A DNA stretch of 64,000 nucleotides from Wenyingzhuangia fucanilytica. GTDB lineage: Bacteria; Bacteroidota; Bacteroidia; Flavobacteriales; Flavobacteriaceae. The notes under the pieces are model-generated. The model was not told the origin of the DNA. It saw only the letters and a list, made by a program, of their open reading frames with translations, and searched no databases. The stretch lies in contig NZ_CP014224.1 in the NCBI RefSeq assembly GCF_001697185.1, positions 2,402,501 to 2,466,500 on the forward strand. The letters are read 5' to 3'. Positions within the stretch are counted from its first letter, which is position 1. Each line of letters opens with the position of its first letter. This document shows, piece by piece, positions 44,754 to 53,996 of the stretch. A program made the translations under genes and the position numbers.

Positions 44754-46073
44754 ATGAATAGTATTGTAGCCATAGTAGGAAGACCAAATGTAGGGAAATC
44801 TACGTTATTTAATAGATTGATTCAGCGTAGAGAAGCTATTGTTGATGACGTTAGTGGTGTTACTAGAGATAGGCACTATGGTAAAAGTGATTGGAATGGA
44901 AAAGAATTTTCTTTAATCGATACCGGAGGATACGTTGAAGGATCTGATGATGTTTTTGAAGAAGAAATCAGAAAGCAAGTTATATTAGCTTTAGACGAGT
45001 GTGATATTATTGTTTTTGTGGTTGATGTAACTTCTGGAATTACACCTTTAGATGAAACAGTAGCTATATTATTAAGAAAAACTAAAAAACCTGTTTACGT
45101 TGCCATTAACAAAGTAGACAATGCGATGCGTGAAGCTGATGCATATGAATTCTACAACTTAGGTTTAGGTGAATTTTACACCATCTCTTCTATAAATGGT
45201 AGTGGTACTGGTGAATTATTAGATGCCATGGTATCTGAAATGCCCGAAGTTGATACTGAAAGCACAGACATCAACCCTGGTGATGAATTACCAAGGTTTG
45301 CAGTAGTAGGAAGACCTAATGCTGGTAAATCATCATTCATTAATGCGTTAATTGGAAAAGACCGAAATATTGTAACTGATATTGCTGGAACAACAAGAGA
45401 CACCATTGATACTGTATACAATAAATTTGGATTTGATTTTAAACTGGTAGATACTGCTGGTATTCGTAAAAAATCAAAAGTAAAAGAAGATATTGAATTC
45501 TATTCTGTAATGAGAGCAGTAAGAGCAATTGAATATTGTGATGTTGCTATTTTAATGGTAGATGCCACTCGTGGTTTTGAAGGTCAGGACCAAAACATTT
45601 TTTGGTTGGCTCAAAAAAACCGTAAAGGAATTGTAATTCTTGTAAATAAATGGGATTTGTTAGACAAAGAAACTAACACCATGAAAAAATGTGAGGAAAT
45701 GATTCGTAAAGAAATTGCTCCATTTACTGATGTTCCTATTGTATTTACCTCAACTATTACCAAACAACGTTTATTAAAAGCTTTAGAAACTGCTGTAGAA
45801 GTTCACAAAAGTAGAAGTAATAAAATACCTACAAGTAAGTTAAACGAAACCATGTTGGAGTTAATTCAAAATTACCCTCCACCAGCAGTAAAAGGAAAAT
45901 ACATCAAGATTAAATATTGTATGCAGTTGCCAACACCAACGCCTCAATTTGCATTTTTTGCTAACTTACCTCAATACGTAAGAGAACCATACAAACGTTT
46001 CCTTGAAAATAAGATGAGAGAAATATACGACTTTAAAGGAGTGCCAATTACTATATACTTTAGGCAAAAATAA
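44754..46073 (+). CDS. der: ribosome assembly GTPase Der (EngA)
   Basis: Essential double GTPase for 50S maturation. 439 residues: two Ras-like domains with GRPNVGKST (about 8-16) and GRPNAGKSS (about 183-191), DTGG/DTAG switch motifs and NKVD / NKWD specificity motifs, then a KH-like C-terminal domain. Its last 14 nt overlap the end of the convergent HD gene, and its terminator lies inside that gene. Confidence 0.97.
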   Translation: MNSIVAIVGRPNVGKSTLFNRLIQRREAIVDDVSGVTRDRHYGKSDWNGKEFSLIDTGGYVEGSDDVFEEEIRKQVILALDECDIIVFVVDVTSGITPLDETVAILLRKTKKPVYVAINKVDNAMREADAYEFYNLGLGEFYTISSINGSGTGELLDAMVSEMPEVDTESTDINPGDELPRFAVVGRPNAGKSSFINALIGKDRNIVTDIAGTTRDTIDTVYNKFGFDFKLVDTAGIRKKSKVKEDIEFYSVMRAVRAIEYCDVAILMVDATRGFEGQDQNIFWLAQKNRKGIVILVNKWDLLDKETNTMKKCEEMIRKEIAPFTDVPIVFTSTITKQRLLKALETAVEVHKSRSNKIPTSKLNETMLELIQNYPPPAVKGKYIKIKYCMQLPTPTPQFAFFANLPQYVREPYKRFLENKMREIYDFKGVPITIYFRQK

Positions 46074-47259
46074 AGTCAACACATTTTATTAAAAAAGCTA
46101 AGGAAGACACTATTATCCCAATTATAAAAAAGAGATATGTCTGCCTTAGCTTTTTTTGTTTTCTAGCTAATTCTTTTCCTAAAAAGTACAAGTCTTTATT
46201 TAAAGAACTGTATAAACAATCTTTGTCTTTTACCAATACACTCATCCCTTCTTCAAAACTCTCAAAAGACATTTTATGGTAATTACCATAATAGAGTATA
46301 TTTTTAGACTTTTCTTCTATTTCTTCTTTAGTAAACACACCTTTAGTTTTAAACGGAAATATTGCAATTACAGTCCCTATTAAAGTAAACAAAGAAGTGA
46401 ATAACATCGCTAAACTAGGAATCATCAAACCATGTTTTCCTAATAATATTTGTGGTAATAAGTGAGTTAACACAATTATTAAAACTACACTACTGATCAT
46501 CATTAGTATGTATATTTTAACATCTGCATGGTCATTTATCTTTAAATGATTTTTTACGGTAATATTATAAGCTATCTCTACATCCCTTGTATTTTCTGCT
46601 TCTTTAACCCTATTTTGTTTTTCTAAATATTGCTTCTTTTTTGTTTTTTCTTGGGCTTTTTGAATTGCATTTTTTAATTTTTTTTCAGTTAAAGCAACAT
46701 TACTTGCTTTCATACCATCCCAACTCTTAAAAGCAAAATTGGTAAAATATCTGTGCTCTTTTAAAAAATCTGCATTACATTGATACCACTCTACATCTGT
46801 TAAAATCTTATTATGCAAAAACTCCCACTCTGCCCTAAGTAACTTTCCATTTTTTTCAAAATTAGTGGTGGCTAAATAAAAAAGATTTGCATCACATAAA
46901 ATTTGCTCTAGAATGTTTTGAGGGTTTACAGGTCTACTTGTTGCTCTTATACAAGAAAGAATTACCTCGAGTTTATCCATAGGCAACTCTTGGTCTTTTA
47001 AAAATTCTAAGGCTTCGGAAACACTATACTCTTTATGGTTTTCGGTTCCCTCTACAAAACCTACATCATGAAACCAAGCTGCGATTAATACAGACTCTGT
47101 ATCTTCATCAGAAATATTCTCCTCTTTACAAAGTGTTTTTACAGCTCCAACAACTTCTTGGGTATGATCTATACTGTGATAAATGGCTCCAGCAGGAAGT
47201 TTTTTCTTTAAATAACTTACAACATATTGTTCGGTAATTTCAACAAGTGATGATTTCAT
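46060..47259 (-). CDS. HD-domain hydrolase fused to Pycsar-effector-like membrane domain
   Basis: 399 residues from the ATG at 47259 (an upstream TTG adds nine). N-terminal HD phosphohydrolase domain (about 5-190) with metal ligands His32, the H64-D65 pair (WFHDVG) and Asp123 (LCDAN). A charged, coiled-coil-like linker follows (190-225). The C-terminal domain (about 228-399) matches the PycTM / DUF5706 family: [17 protein letters not shown], two helices at about 250-268 and 278-302, [15 protein letters not shown] at 325-339 and a third helix at 374-395. PycTM proteins are membrane effectors of cyclic-CMP/UMP anti-phage systems, but no PycC cyclase is nearby, so a defence role is inferred, not shown. 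Confidence 0.85.
   Translation of the reverse strand: MKSSLVEITEQYVVSYLKKKLPAGAIYHSIDHTQEVVGAVKTLCKEENISDEDTESVLIAAWFHDVGFVEGTENHKEYSVSEALEFLKDQELPMDKLEVILSCIRATSRPVNPQNILEQILCDANLFYLATTNFEKNGKLLRAEWEFLHNKILTDVEWYQCNADFLKEHRYFTNFAFKSWDGMKASNVALTEKKLKNAIQKAQEKTKKKQYLEKQNRVKEAENTRDVEIAYNITVKNHLKINDHADVKIYILMMISSVVLIIVLTHLLPQILLGKHGLMIPSLAMLFTSLFTLIGTVIAIFPFKTKGVFTKEEIEEKSKNILYYGNYHKMSFESFEEGMSVLVKDKDCLYSSLNKDLYFLGKELARKQKKLRQTYLFFIIGIIVSSLAFLIKCVDFIFA
46091..46160. terminator. long-arm terminator hairpin inside the HD-PycTM gene
   Basis: 18-base arms (AAAAAAGCTAAGGAAGAC and its complement with one mismatch, 46091-46108 and 46139-46156), 30-nt loop, T7 on the plus strand. It lies 17 nt past the der stop and within the last ~30 codons of the convergent gene; T6 also follows on the minus strand, before that gene's stop codon. 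Confidence 0.75.
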
Positions 47260-47334
47260 TAAGTATATTTTGTGTAAATTTTCCAAAAAGATACTTAAAA
47301 AAACACGATACTATGTGATGTTATTGTAAACAAA

Positions 47335-49047
47335 TCAACACTTTACATCTTTTAGCATTAATTGTAATGAAGTAAAACCATTCCAATTATTTTCTTCTAA
47401 AGTAAAAGCAGCTTCAAAAGTTTCGGCCTGTTGAATTTCATCTAACTGATGTCCCATACCAAAACCTATAGCATTATAAGTTTTATCATCGGCTCCATAA
47501 ATAATATTTAAACGCAAATGTTCTGGCAAATCATCTTCATGCTCTACTTTACCTATACGTTTACCATAACCATTGTCTCTTAATGCAGTGGCTTTAAAAA
47601 CAGGTTTCATATTGGCAGGACCAAATGGAGCAAATTGTGATAATATTCTATAAAATTTTGGGGTTAGGTATGATAAATCTACCTCAGCATCTATAGAGAT
47701 TTCTGGTGTTTTTTGTTCTTCTGTTAAGGTTTCTTTAACTACTTTTTCAAAAGCATTTTTAAAAGCATGGTAATTTTCTGGTAACAATGTTAAACCTGCA
47801 GCATATTTATGACCTCCAAATTGTTCTATATGCTCTGCGCAAGCCTCTAAAGCATTATACACATCAAAACCTTTAACCGAACGTGCCGATGCTGCCAGTT
47901 TATCTCCACTTTTGGTAAATACCAAAGTTGGTCTGTAGTAATTCTCTATGAGTCTTGAAGCCACAATACCAATAACACCTTTATGCCAAGTTTCACAAAA
48001 AACAACACTCGTGCTGTTTTGCTCTTCATTATTTTCTCTAATTTGTTGTAAAGCTTCATCGGTTATTTTTTTATCTAATTCTTTTCTATCAGCATTATAT
48101 TGGTCAATTTCACTAGCAAACTTTTTTGCTAGAGATATGTTTTGTTCTGTTAACAACTCTACGGCATGAATCCCTTGTTTCATTCTACCCGCAGCATTAA
48201 TTCTTGGAGCAATTATAAACACTACATCTGTAATGGTTAATTCTGTTTTTTGTACTTGCTCTAAAATAGCTTTAATTCCTGGTCTTGGATTTGAATTGAT
48301 TAATTTTAATCCATGATAGGCTAAAATTCTATTTTCACCATCCATAGGAACAATATCTGCAGCAATACTCACTGCTAACAAATCTAAATACGGTATTAAC
48401 GTTTCAAAAGGATGTTCTAATGTTTCTGCAATGGCTTGAATTAATTTAAATCCAACTCCACAACCAGACAATTCATCATAAGGGTAATGGCAATCTACTT
48501 GCTTAGGGTCTAATACCGCTACGGCATCAGGAACAGTATCTCCTGGTCTGTGGTGATCACAAATAATAAAATCTATGTTTTTTTCTTTTGCATAAGCTAC
48601 TTTATCAATGGCTTTAATTCCACAGTCTAAAGCAATAATTAAAGTAATTTCGTTATCATCAGCAAAATCAATTCCTTGATAAGAAATTCCATATCCTTCT
48701 GCATATCTATCAGGAATATAAGTTACCACATTAGGATATAGCGTAAGTAGATACGTAGACATTAAAGCTACAGCTGTAGTTCCATCTACATCATAATCGC
48801 CATAGACCATTATATTCTCGTTATTTTCTATGGCAGTAAAAATTCTTTGTACAGCCTGTTCCATTCCTTTCATTAAAAAAGGATTGTGTAACTCCGCTAA
48901 GTTTGGTCTAAAAAAACTTTTGGCTTCATCAAATGTATTGATTCCTCTTAAAGCCAATAACTGAGCCAACACTCTATCTATTCCCAAAGATTTAGACAAA
49001 GAATTTACAACATCATTATTAGGTAAAGGTTTGGAAATCCAACGCAT
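47335..49047 (-). CDS. recJ: single-stranded-DNA-specific exonuclease RecJ
   Basis: 5'-3' ssDNA exonuclease of the RecF pathway and mismatch/base-excision repair. 570 residues: DHH domain with DYDVDGTTAVALM (about 82-94), ALDCGIKA and CDHHRPGD, the DHHA1 domain around the FGGHKYAAGLTL motif, and a C-terminal OB-like segment. Starts at ATG 49047. Monocistronic. Confidence 0.96.
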   Translation of the reverse strand: MRWISKPLPNNDVVNSLSKSLGIDRVLAQLLALRGINTFDEAKSFFRPNLAELHNPFLMKGMEQAVQRIFTAIENNENIMVYGDYDVDGTTAVALMSTYLLTLYPNVVTYIPDRYAEGYGISYQGIDFADDNEITLIIALDCGIKAIDKVAYAKEKNIDFIICDHHRPGDTVPDAVAVLDPKQVDCHYPYDELSGCGVGFKLIQAIAETLEHPFETLIPYLDLLAVSIAADIVPMDGENRILAYHGLKLINSNPRPGIKAILEQVQKTELTITDVVFIIAPRINAAGRMKQGIHAVELLTEQNISLAKKFASEIDQYNADRKELDKKITDEALQQIRENNEEQNSTSVVFCETWHKGVIGIVASRLIENYYRPTLVFTKSGDKLAASARSVKGFDVYNALEACAEHIEQFGGHKYAAGLTLLPENYHAFKNAFEKVVKETLTEEQKTPEISIDAEVDLSYLTPKFYRILSQFAPFGPANMKPVFKATALRDNGYGKRIGKVEHEDDLPEHLRLNIIYGADDKTYNAIGFGMGHQLDEIQQAETFEAAFTLEENNWNGFTSLQLMLKDVKC

Positions 49048-49172
49048 AGCTTTTAAGTTTCAATTTACAGAAATATAACAAACTTAATAGAAAACAGTGC
49101 ATTTGAATAACATTGATTAGAAAATTATTTAACAGTTTTTATAAAGTAGGAAAAGCTAATAATCAACAGGGA

Positions 49173-51101
49173 TTACTTAACATACATTTTTACAAAAACT
49201 TTATTTCCTAAATGATCATCAGCAATTACAATATAAACTCCATCTAAGTTTTGATTTGGAATTTGTTGTCCTTTTGTATTATAAATTGCTAAAGAAACAT
49301 AATCTTCTAAATTATTAGTTACTGTTCCCGAGTGATAACCTAATATTAAACCTGGTATTTGGTTACCTGTAGTTTCTATTAAATCATCTCCATCTTTAAC
49401 GCTTTTAAAGCCCTCCCAATAAGCATGGTTGTAGGCATAAAAAGTATTCTCTGGTATGCTTAAGTTGATATCACTTTTATTAGAAAACAAATCATTATAC
49501 TCAAAAGGTTGAGTCTTTTCTGACACTACTTCTGTGATTGGATTATTATGAAAAGCCAAATAGTCAATACTTTTTACATTTTCTGGAAAAGTAACACGAG
49601 TTATTTTATTATTACCAAAAGCAGAAATACCTATGGTTTTTACAGCATGGCCAATAATTAAAGTTTCTATTTTATTATCGTAAAAAGCAAGATTAGAAAT
49701 GGTAGTTACTTTATTTGGAATGGTAACACTTGTTAACTTGTTATTATTAAAAGCGTAGGAACCAATAGTTTCTACGGCATCACCAATTGTTAAACTATTT
49801 ATACTGTTGTTATAAAAAGCTGCGTTGGCAATAATTTTTACGTTATTAGGAATTACAACACTTGTTAAAACATTGTTAGAAAAGGCTTCATTCCCTATAT
49901 AATTAACTTTATCCGAAAGTGATATATTAATTAAGCTATTCCCTTTAAAAGCATAAGAATCAATAGTATAAACTTCATTTGGTATAGTTACAGTGGTTAA
50001 ATTGTTTCCAGAAAAAGAATCATAACCTATTAAATTTAAAGTATTTGGAAAAGTTACACTAGATAGATTTTTGTTCTTAAAAGCTGAAGTTCCTATTTCT
50101 GTTACAGTATAGGTTTTTCCTTTATAAGTAATTTCATTTGGAATAACAACAGCTGTACTACTACCATGGTAGTTTTCTATTTCAACATATCCTTCAGCAA
50201 CATTTTTAACAGCATATTCAATTTCATCTATTGTAAATGATTCTAAAGCTATGAATTCACCATTAACAGTTTTAAAACTCGTCCATCCTGCATTAGTATA
50301 TGCTTCTAAAGTATTGTTAGGAATTGTTAAATCTATATCAAAATTATTATCAAAAGTATTAGATGGTAAGCTTGCAGGATTTATACTTAATGAATTTACA
50401 CTAGTAATAGCATTGTATAAAAAAACACCATCTCCCAAACTTGTTACGCTAGAACCTATACTTACATTTTCTATAGCATTACTAGAAAATGCATTTTTTT
50501 CTATATTGATAACCTTGTTAGGAATCACTACTTGTGTGATGGAGTTGTTATTAAATGCGGCTTCTCCTATATTTTCTAAATTATCTCCTAAAGAAATAGT
50601 TTCTAAAGAATTACTGATAAAAGCATATTTACCAATATCTGTTACATTGTTCGGAATGCTTATGTGTGTTAATGAATTATTTGCAAAAGCCGAGTTCCCA
50701 ATAAAAGTAACACTATTGGGCAATGTTATATTGGTTAAAGAATTATTAGAAAAAGCATCAGAACCAATACTTTCAACTCCATTCGCAATAGTTAATGTGG
50801 TTAATTGATTACTTGAAAAAGCTCCTGGCTCTATAATTAACACAGAACTAGGAATGCTAACATTTATTAAAGAATTTTGATAAAAAGCTCCATTCTTAAT
50901 TTTTGTAACTGGATAGGTAGTGCTGTTATATTCAACTGAACTGGGAATATCAATTGAGGTATCACTTCCTAAGTAGTCTAGAATTTCAACCTCATTATTA
51001 TTTACAATATTGTATTGAATATTGTTATCTGTAAATGTTTGAGCTTTTGTTAAATAAACATTTAACAATAAACTCAGCACTAAAAGTAGTTTGCTTTTCA
51101 T
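49173..51101 (-). CDS. secreted BspA-type leucine-rich repeat protein with type IX secretion tail
   Basis: 642 residues. Signal peptide (to about residue 20), then two homologous halves: residues about 22-280 and 285-575. Each half begins with F-T-[ID]-x-x-I-x-Y and TYPVTKI/TYTVTEI, runs through seven or more 22-23-residue LRR_5 units (IP..V..IG..AF..N.L..V), and ends with an IPxNTxxAY segment. The last ~70 residues end in a type IX secretion sorting-like domain (GVYIVIADDHLGNKVFVKMYVK, in part). Surface-exposed or released. Last gene of the CotH/DUF4956 operon. Confidence 0.88.
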   Translation of the reverse strand: MKSKLLLVLSLLLNVYLTKAQTFTDNNIQYNIVNNNEVEILDYLGSDTSIDIPSSVEYNSTTYPVTKIKNGAFYQNSLINVSIPSSVLIIEPGAFSSNQLTTLTIANGVESIGSDAFSNNSLTNITLPNSVTFIGNSAFANNSLTHISIPNNVTDIGKYAFISNSLETISLGDNLENIGEAAFNNNSITQVVIPNKVINIEKNAFSSNAIENVSIGSSVTSLGDGVFLYNAITSVNSLSINPASLPSNTFDNNFDIDLTIPNNTLEAYTNAGWTSFKTVNGEFIALESFTIDEIEYAVKNVAEGYVEIENYHGSSTAVVIPNEITYKGKTYTVTEIGTSAFKNKNLSSVTFPNTLNLIGYDSFSGNNLTTVTIPNEVYTIDSYAFKGNSLINISLSDKVNYIGNEAFSNNVLTSVVIPNNVKIIANAAFYNNSINSLTIGDAVETIGSYAFNNNKLTSVTIPNKVTTISNLAFYDNKIETLIIGHAVKTIGISAFGNNKITRVTFPENVKSIDYLAFHNNPITEVVSEKTQPFEYNDLFSNKSDINLSIPENTFYAYNHAYWEGFKSVKDGDDLIETTGNQIPGLILGYHSGTVTNNLEDYVSLAIYNTKGQQIPNQNLDGVYIVIADDHLGNKVFVKMYVK

Positions 51102-51119
51102 AATCCTCCTCCTTTAGTT

Positions 51120-52490
51120 TTAATTAGCTAAATAAGATGTTACCGCTTCGTTTCTAGAAACACAAAAAGTTTTCATGGTTTCTATAGCTGTTTCAAAATC
51201 TTCGGAACCATCATACAAACTTGTGTATTCTGGACTTTCTGATGTAACACTTGATAAAATTAAATTATAATAATTATCAAATTTTGTTTCCATTATACTT
51301 GGGTTGTAATAATTATCTACAAAATCTTTTAAATATGTTTTATAATCTTGTTCATAAGAGGCCACTCCCATTAAAAAAGTGATTAATGCCCAATCATCTG
51401 AAACTTCTGTCATTTCCAACGACAAAGCTTGTAATTGTGCAGAACCACTTAAAAAAGCTTCGTTATTATCCCAAACAATCCATTTGATAAGGCTATCAGC
51501 AGGGTCGTGATACAAGAAATAATTATGTCTCATATTACCATAAGAATCCCAATTTTGGATGGTATTATTTACAGCCAAATACTTTAAAAATCCTTGAACA
51601 TCAAAAACACTTTCTAAATTGGCTTTCCAAGTTTCAACATCAGTAGTTCTTAAAGGAGAATGTAGTATGGCGTATAATTCCTGAATATCAGACCAATCGG
51701 CTAATTCTTCATTTGTTTTTTTCTCAAAATCTTCTAAATTAAATTCGTTAGCAGAAAACATTGACCCTCTTCCTTCAGGCTTATAACAGTTTCCGGTATT
51801 ACTCCCAAAAACAGAAGATAACATGGTATCAAAAACGACTTCATCTAACGTATATAAACCGTAATAAACAGGAATTCCAGAACCCTCATCTACATAAACT
51901 TCATAAAAAGCAGTTTTCACTGCTGGCACTCCAAAATCTCTAAATAATTCAGTAGCTACTTTTTCTCTTAGATAAGAAGCATCATTGTAATTACTTCCTA
52001 AAGAAAGATCTTGAAAACCATAAAATCTTTGATTGTTAATTTCCGGATACTCATCCTCAAACTCATCAAATTTAAATCTTAAAGGCAATTTTCCATTTCC
52101 GTTATTGTATGCTCCAAACAAACTTGAATTTCCTTTATATCTAACACCTACATGATACCATTGTTGCTTATTAAAATATAAATCGCAAGGAGTGTAAACA
52201 GGTTTGTCATCAGAAAAACTATTGGGTCCAGAAGCTGCTGTAATTAAACTTGCTAAATTAGACCTCATACTTTTATACTCCTCGGCAGAAAAAACAATAT
52301 CTAATCTATTTACCTTATTTTGAGGAAAAACTACGTTATAATGAACACCTTCTACATCTGTGTGTGTGGCCAAAGTCCATTCCTGGATATCTTTATTAGG
52401 AACCACCTCAACCTCTCTACAAGAAACCACTAAAAACGCTATGATTAAAACCAATAATACTGGCTGAGTATTTTTAATTTTTATATTCAT
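51120..52490 (-). CDS. CotH kinase family lipoprotein
   Basis: 456 residues. Lipobox Cys24 (LVVSC). CotH-family protein kinase-like fold: KYKGNSSLFG..., LPLRFKFDEF, then LGSNYNDASYLREKVATELF, in part, YGLYTLDEVV and KWIVWDNNEAF. CotH kinases phosphorylate secreted proteins in spore coats, and family members occur with DUF4956 and VTC-type enzymes. Here it is lipid-anchored outside the cytoplasm. 18 nt before the LRR gene, 6 nt after the DUF2490 gene. Confidence 0.88.
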   Translation of the reverse strand: MNIKIKNTQPVLLVLIIAFLVVSCREVEVVPNKDIQEWTLATHTDVEGVHYNVVFPQNKVNRLDIVFSAEEYKSMRSNLASLITAASGPNSFSDDKPVYTPCDLYFNKQQWYHVGVRYKGNSSLFGAYNNGNGKLPLRFKFDEFEDEYPEINNQRFYGFQDLSLGSNYNDASYLREKVATELFRDFGVPAVKTAFYEVYVDEGSGIPVYYGLYTLDEVVFDTMLSSVFGSNTGNCYKPEGRGSMFSANEFNLEDFEKKTNEELADWSDIQELYAILHSPLRTTDVETWKANLESVFDVQGFLKYLAVNNTIQNWDSYGNMRHNYFLYHDPADSLIKWIVWDNNEAFLSGSAQLQALSLEMTEVSDDWALITFLMGVASYEQDYKTYLKDFVDNYYNPSIMETKFDNYYNLILSSVTSESPEYTSLYDGSEDFETAIETMKTFCVSRNEAVTSYLAN

Positions 52491-52496
52491 AATAGT

Positions 52497-53240
52497 TTAT
52501 TTTAAACTGTAAGTATATTTTACCCCAATAATATTCACTGCTCTAGGGTAGGTTACATTTAACTCTTTGTCGAACCTATAAAAGAGTTTCATTTTAGCAG
52601 ATTTATGTACTTTAAATGTGGTTCCTAGAGTAATTCTATAACTTTCTAATTGATTTTCTGATGCGGATCCTACGGAACGAAACAATTCTCCAGACAATTC
52701 AGGATCTAACTTCCATTTTTTTATATTGTAAACAGCATCTACTTTAAAACGAACAATTTGTTTAAATTCATCATCTATTTTTAGTTCATTTCTATTCTGA
52801 TAACGGACCCTATATTTTAAATCAACCTGATTGATTTTTTGCTTATATGTTCCGTCTATATGATATCTAAAATGATCTTCATAACCCTGAATTTTTCCAG
52901 TATTATCGTTATTCTTTATATATCGTAACGCACCAGTTAACTCAAATCGTTTAGTTAAACTATACTCTAAATCTAATTGACCAAAATACTGACTTACTTC
53001 TGAACTATTATTTTCAAGTCTTAACTGACCTTCTAAAGTAACCGCCCATTTTTTATTGATCTTATATTTTAAATTTATACTAGACCATGTTTCTAAATCT
53101 CTAGTAACAATAGTATCTTGTCCGTAAGTTGACACAGACAATAAAAGAATTCCTATTAAAAAAAACTTATTAAGGATTGCCTTACTTGTTTTGATAAAAT
53201 ATAGTAATATTGGCAAATTTCCTTTTAAAATTAACTTCAT
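52497..53240 (-). CDS. DUF2490 outer-membrane-type protein
   Basis: 247 residues. The region after a signal peptide (about 28-40, ending STYGQ) is a series of amphipathic strands (WSSINLKYKINKKWAVTLEG, LELTGALRYIKN, VDLKYRVRYQNR...) as in DUF2490 beta barrels. The N-terminus is odd: the ATG lies 59 nt inside the DUF4956 gene and the signal peptide begins only about 22 residues in, so a later non-ATG start may be the real one. Partner of CotH/DUF4956 in this operon. Confidence 0.8.
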   Translation of the reverse strand: MKLILKGNLPILLYFIKTSKAILNKFFLIGILLLSVSTYGQDTIVTRDLETWSSINLKYKINKKWAVTLEGQLRLENNSSEVSQYFGQLDLEYSLTKRFELTGALRYIKNNDNTGKIQGYEDHFRYHIDGTYKQKINQVDLKYRVRYQNRNELKIDDEFKQIVRFKVDAVYNIKKWKLDPELSGELFRSVGSASENQLESYRITLGTTFKVHKSAKMKLFYRFDKELNVTYPRAVNIIGVKYTYSLK

Positions 53241-53787
53241 GAATTTTGATTTTCTCTATACTTAAACCTGTTTTTTCTTCTAAATCTTGCTTTAAGATTT
53301 CATAATTCTCCGGTTTTATATTGTCCAAAACTTCGTATACAATTTTTCTTGACATTTGATGTTTTAAACTCCAAAACCATTCTGTTAACCATAGTACTAT
53401 AATAATTAACACATTAGCTGTTATCAATTCTATATAGCTCATTTTTTTATTAGCCAATGCGTTAATAACTGAAACACCTATGACCACAAACAAATAGGTC
53501 ATTTCTTTTATATCAATAGAATTTGTTCGGTATCGTATAATCCCAAAAATGGCAAAAAGCCCTAGAGCCATTCCTAAATCAAGTTCAAACTTTTTAAGGG
53601 TAAAACACAAAAAGAACACTATTACACTAATCATATAATAGGTAAAAAAGTACTCCTTATTCCTTGCTTTTTTATAATAAAGTCCTCTGATTATGATTGT
53701 TAAAAACCCAATATTAATACAAAACTTAAAAAGCATTTTGTAAAAATCATCATCAAAAATAGGTATGTTGTATATTTCCATATTCAT
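53182..53787 (-). CDS. DUF4956 membrane protein
   Basis: 201 residues with four to five helices (about 18-34, 47-62, 70-85, 97-112, 120-135) and a cytoplasmic C-terminal alpha/beta tail (EVLDNIKPENYEILKQDLEE, in part). Typical features are RYRTNSIDIKEMTYLF in the second half. DUF4956 proteins are usually encoded with a VTC-domain polyphosphate polymerase and CotH; here no VTC gene is present. First gene of the operon; its last 59 nt overlap the DUF2490 frame. Confidence 0.88.
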   Translation of the reverse strand: MNMEIYNIPIFDDDFYKMLFKFCINIGFLTIIIRGLYYKKARNKEYFFTYYMISVIVFFLCFTLKKFELDLGMALGLFAIFGIIRYRTNSIDIKEMTYLFVVIGVSVINALANKKMSYIELITANVLIIIVLWLTEWFWSLKHQMSRKIVYEVLDNIKPENYEILKQDLEEKTGLSIEKIKIHEVNFKRKFANITIFYQNK

Positions 53788-53845
53788 TTTTTATCACACA
53801 AATGTGTACCTTAATTTAATTTGCAAAAATGCTAAAAATAAAACA

Positions 53846-53878
53846 CAAAATTAAGGCTAAAAGCCAATAGTTTAACAA
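53846..53878 (-). promoter_or_regulatory. promoter of the DUF4956-CotH-LRR operon
   Basis: Minus-strand -33 TTTG (53876-53879), 22-nt spacer, -7 TAATTTTG (53846-53853), exact. Start near 53839, leader about 52 nt. Confidence 0.6.
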
Positions 53879-53940
53879 ATATCAAGAAAACTCATTTACA
53901 TTTTTTTTAGAAATTAGTCTTTATACCATTTAAAACAAGA

Positions 53941-53970
53941 AAAGATGCTTCTAAACAGAGGCATCTTTTT
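53941..53970. terminator. terminator of the sigma/O-methyltransferase operon
   Basis: Stem AAAGATGCTTCT / AGAGGCATCTTT (one G-U position), loop AAAC, T-runs on both strands, 27 nt past the O-methyltransferase stop. Confidence 0.85.
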
Positions 53971-53996
53971 CGTATTAAGTATTTTATGAATAAATA

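Noticed and set aside
50251-50808. 185-codon open frame antisense to the LRR gene
   Set aside because: It is the repeat periodicity of the LRR gene read backwards; the opposite strand has signal peptide, repeats and secretion tail.
49173-51101. regular spacing in the LRR gene as a possible CRISPR or tandem DNA repeat array
   Set aside because: Units are 22-23 codons, diverged at DNA level and in frame; they are protein repeats.
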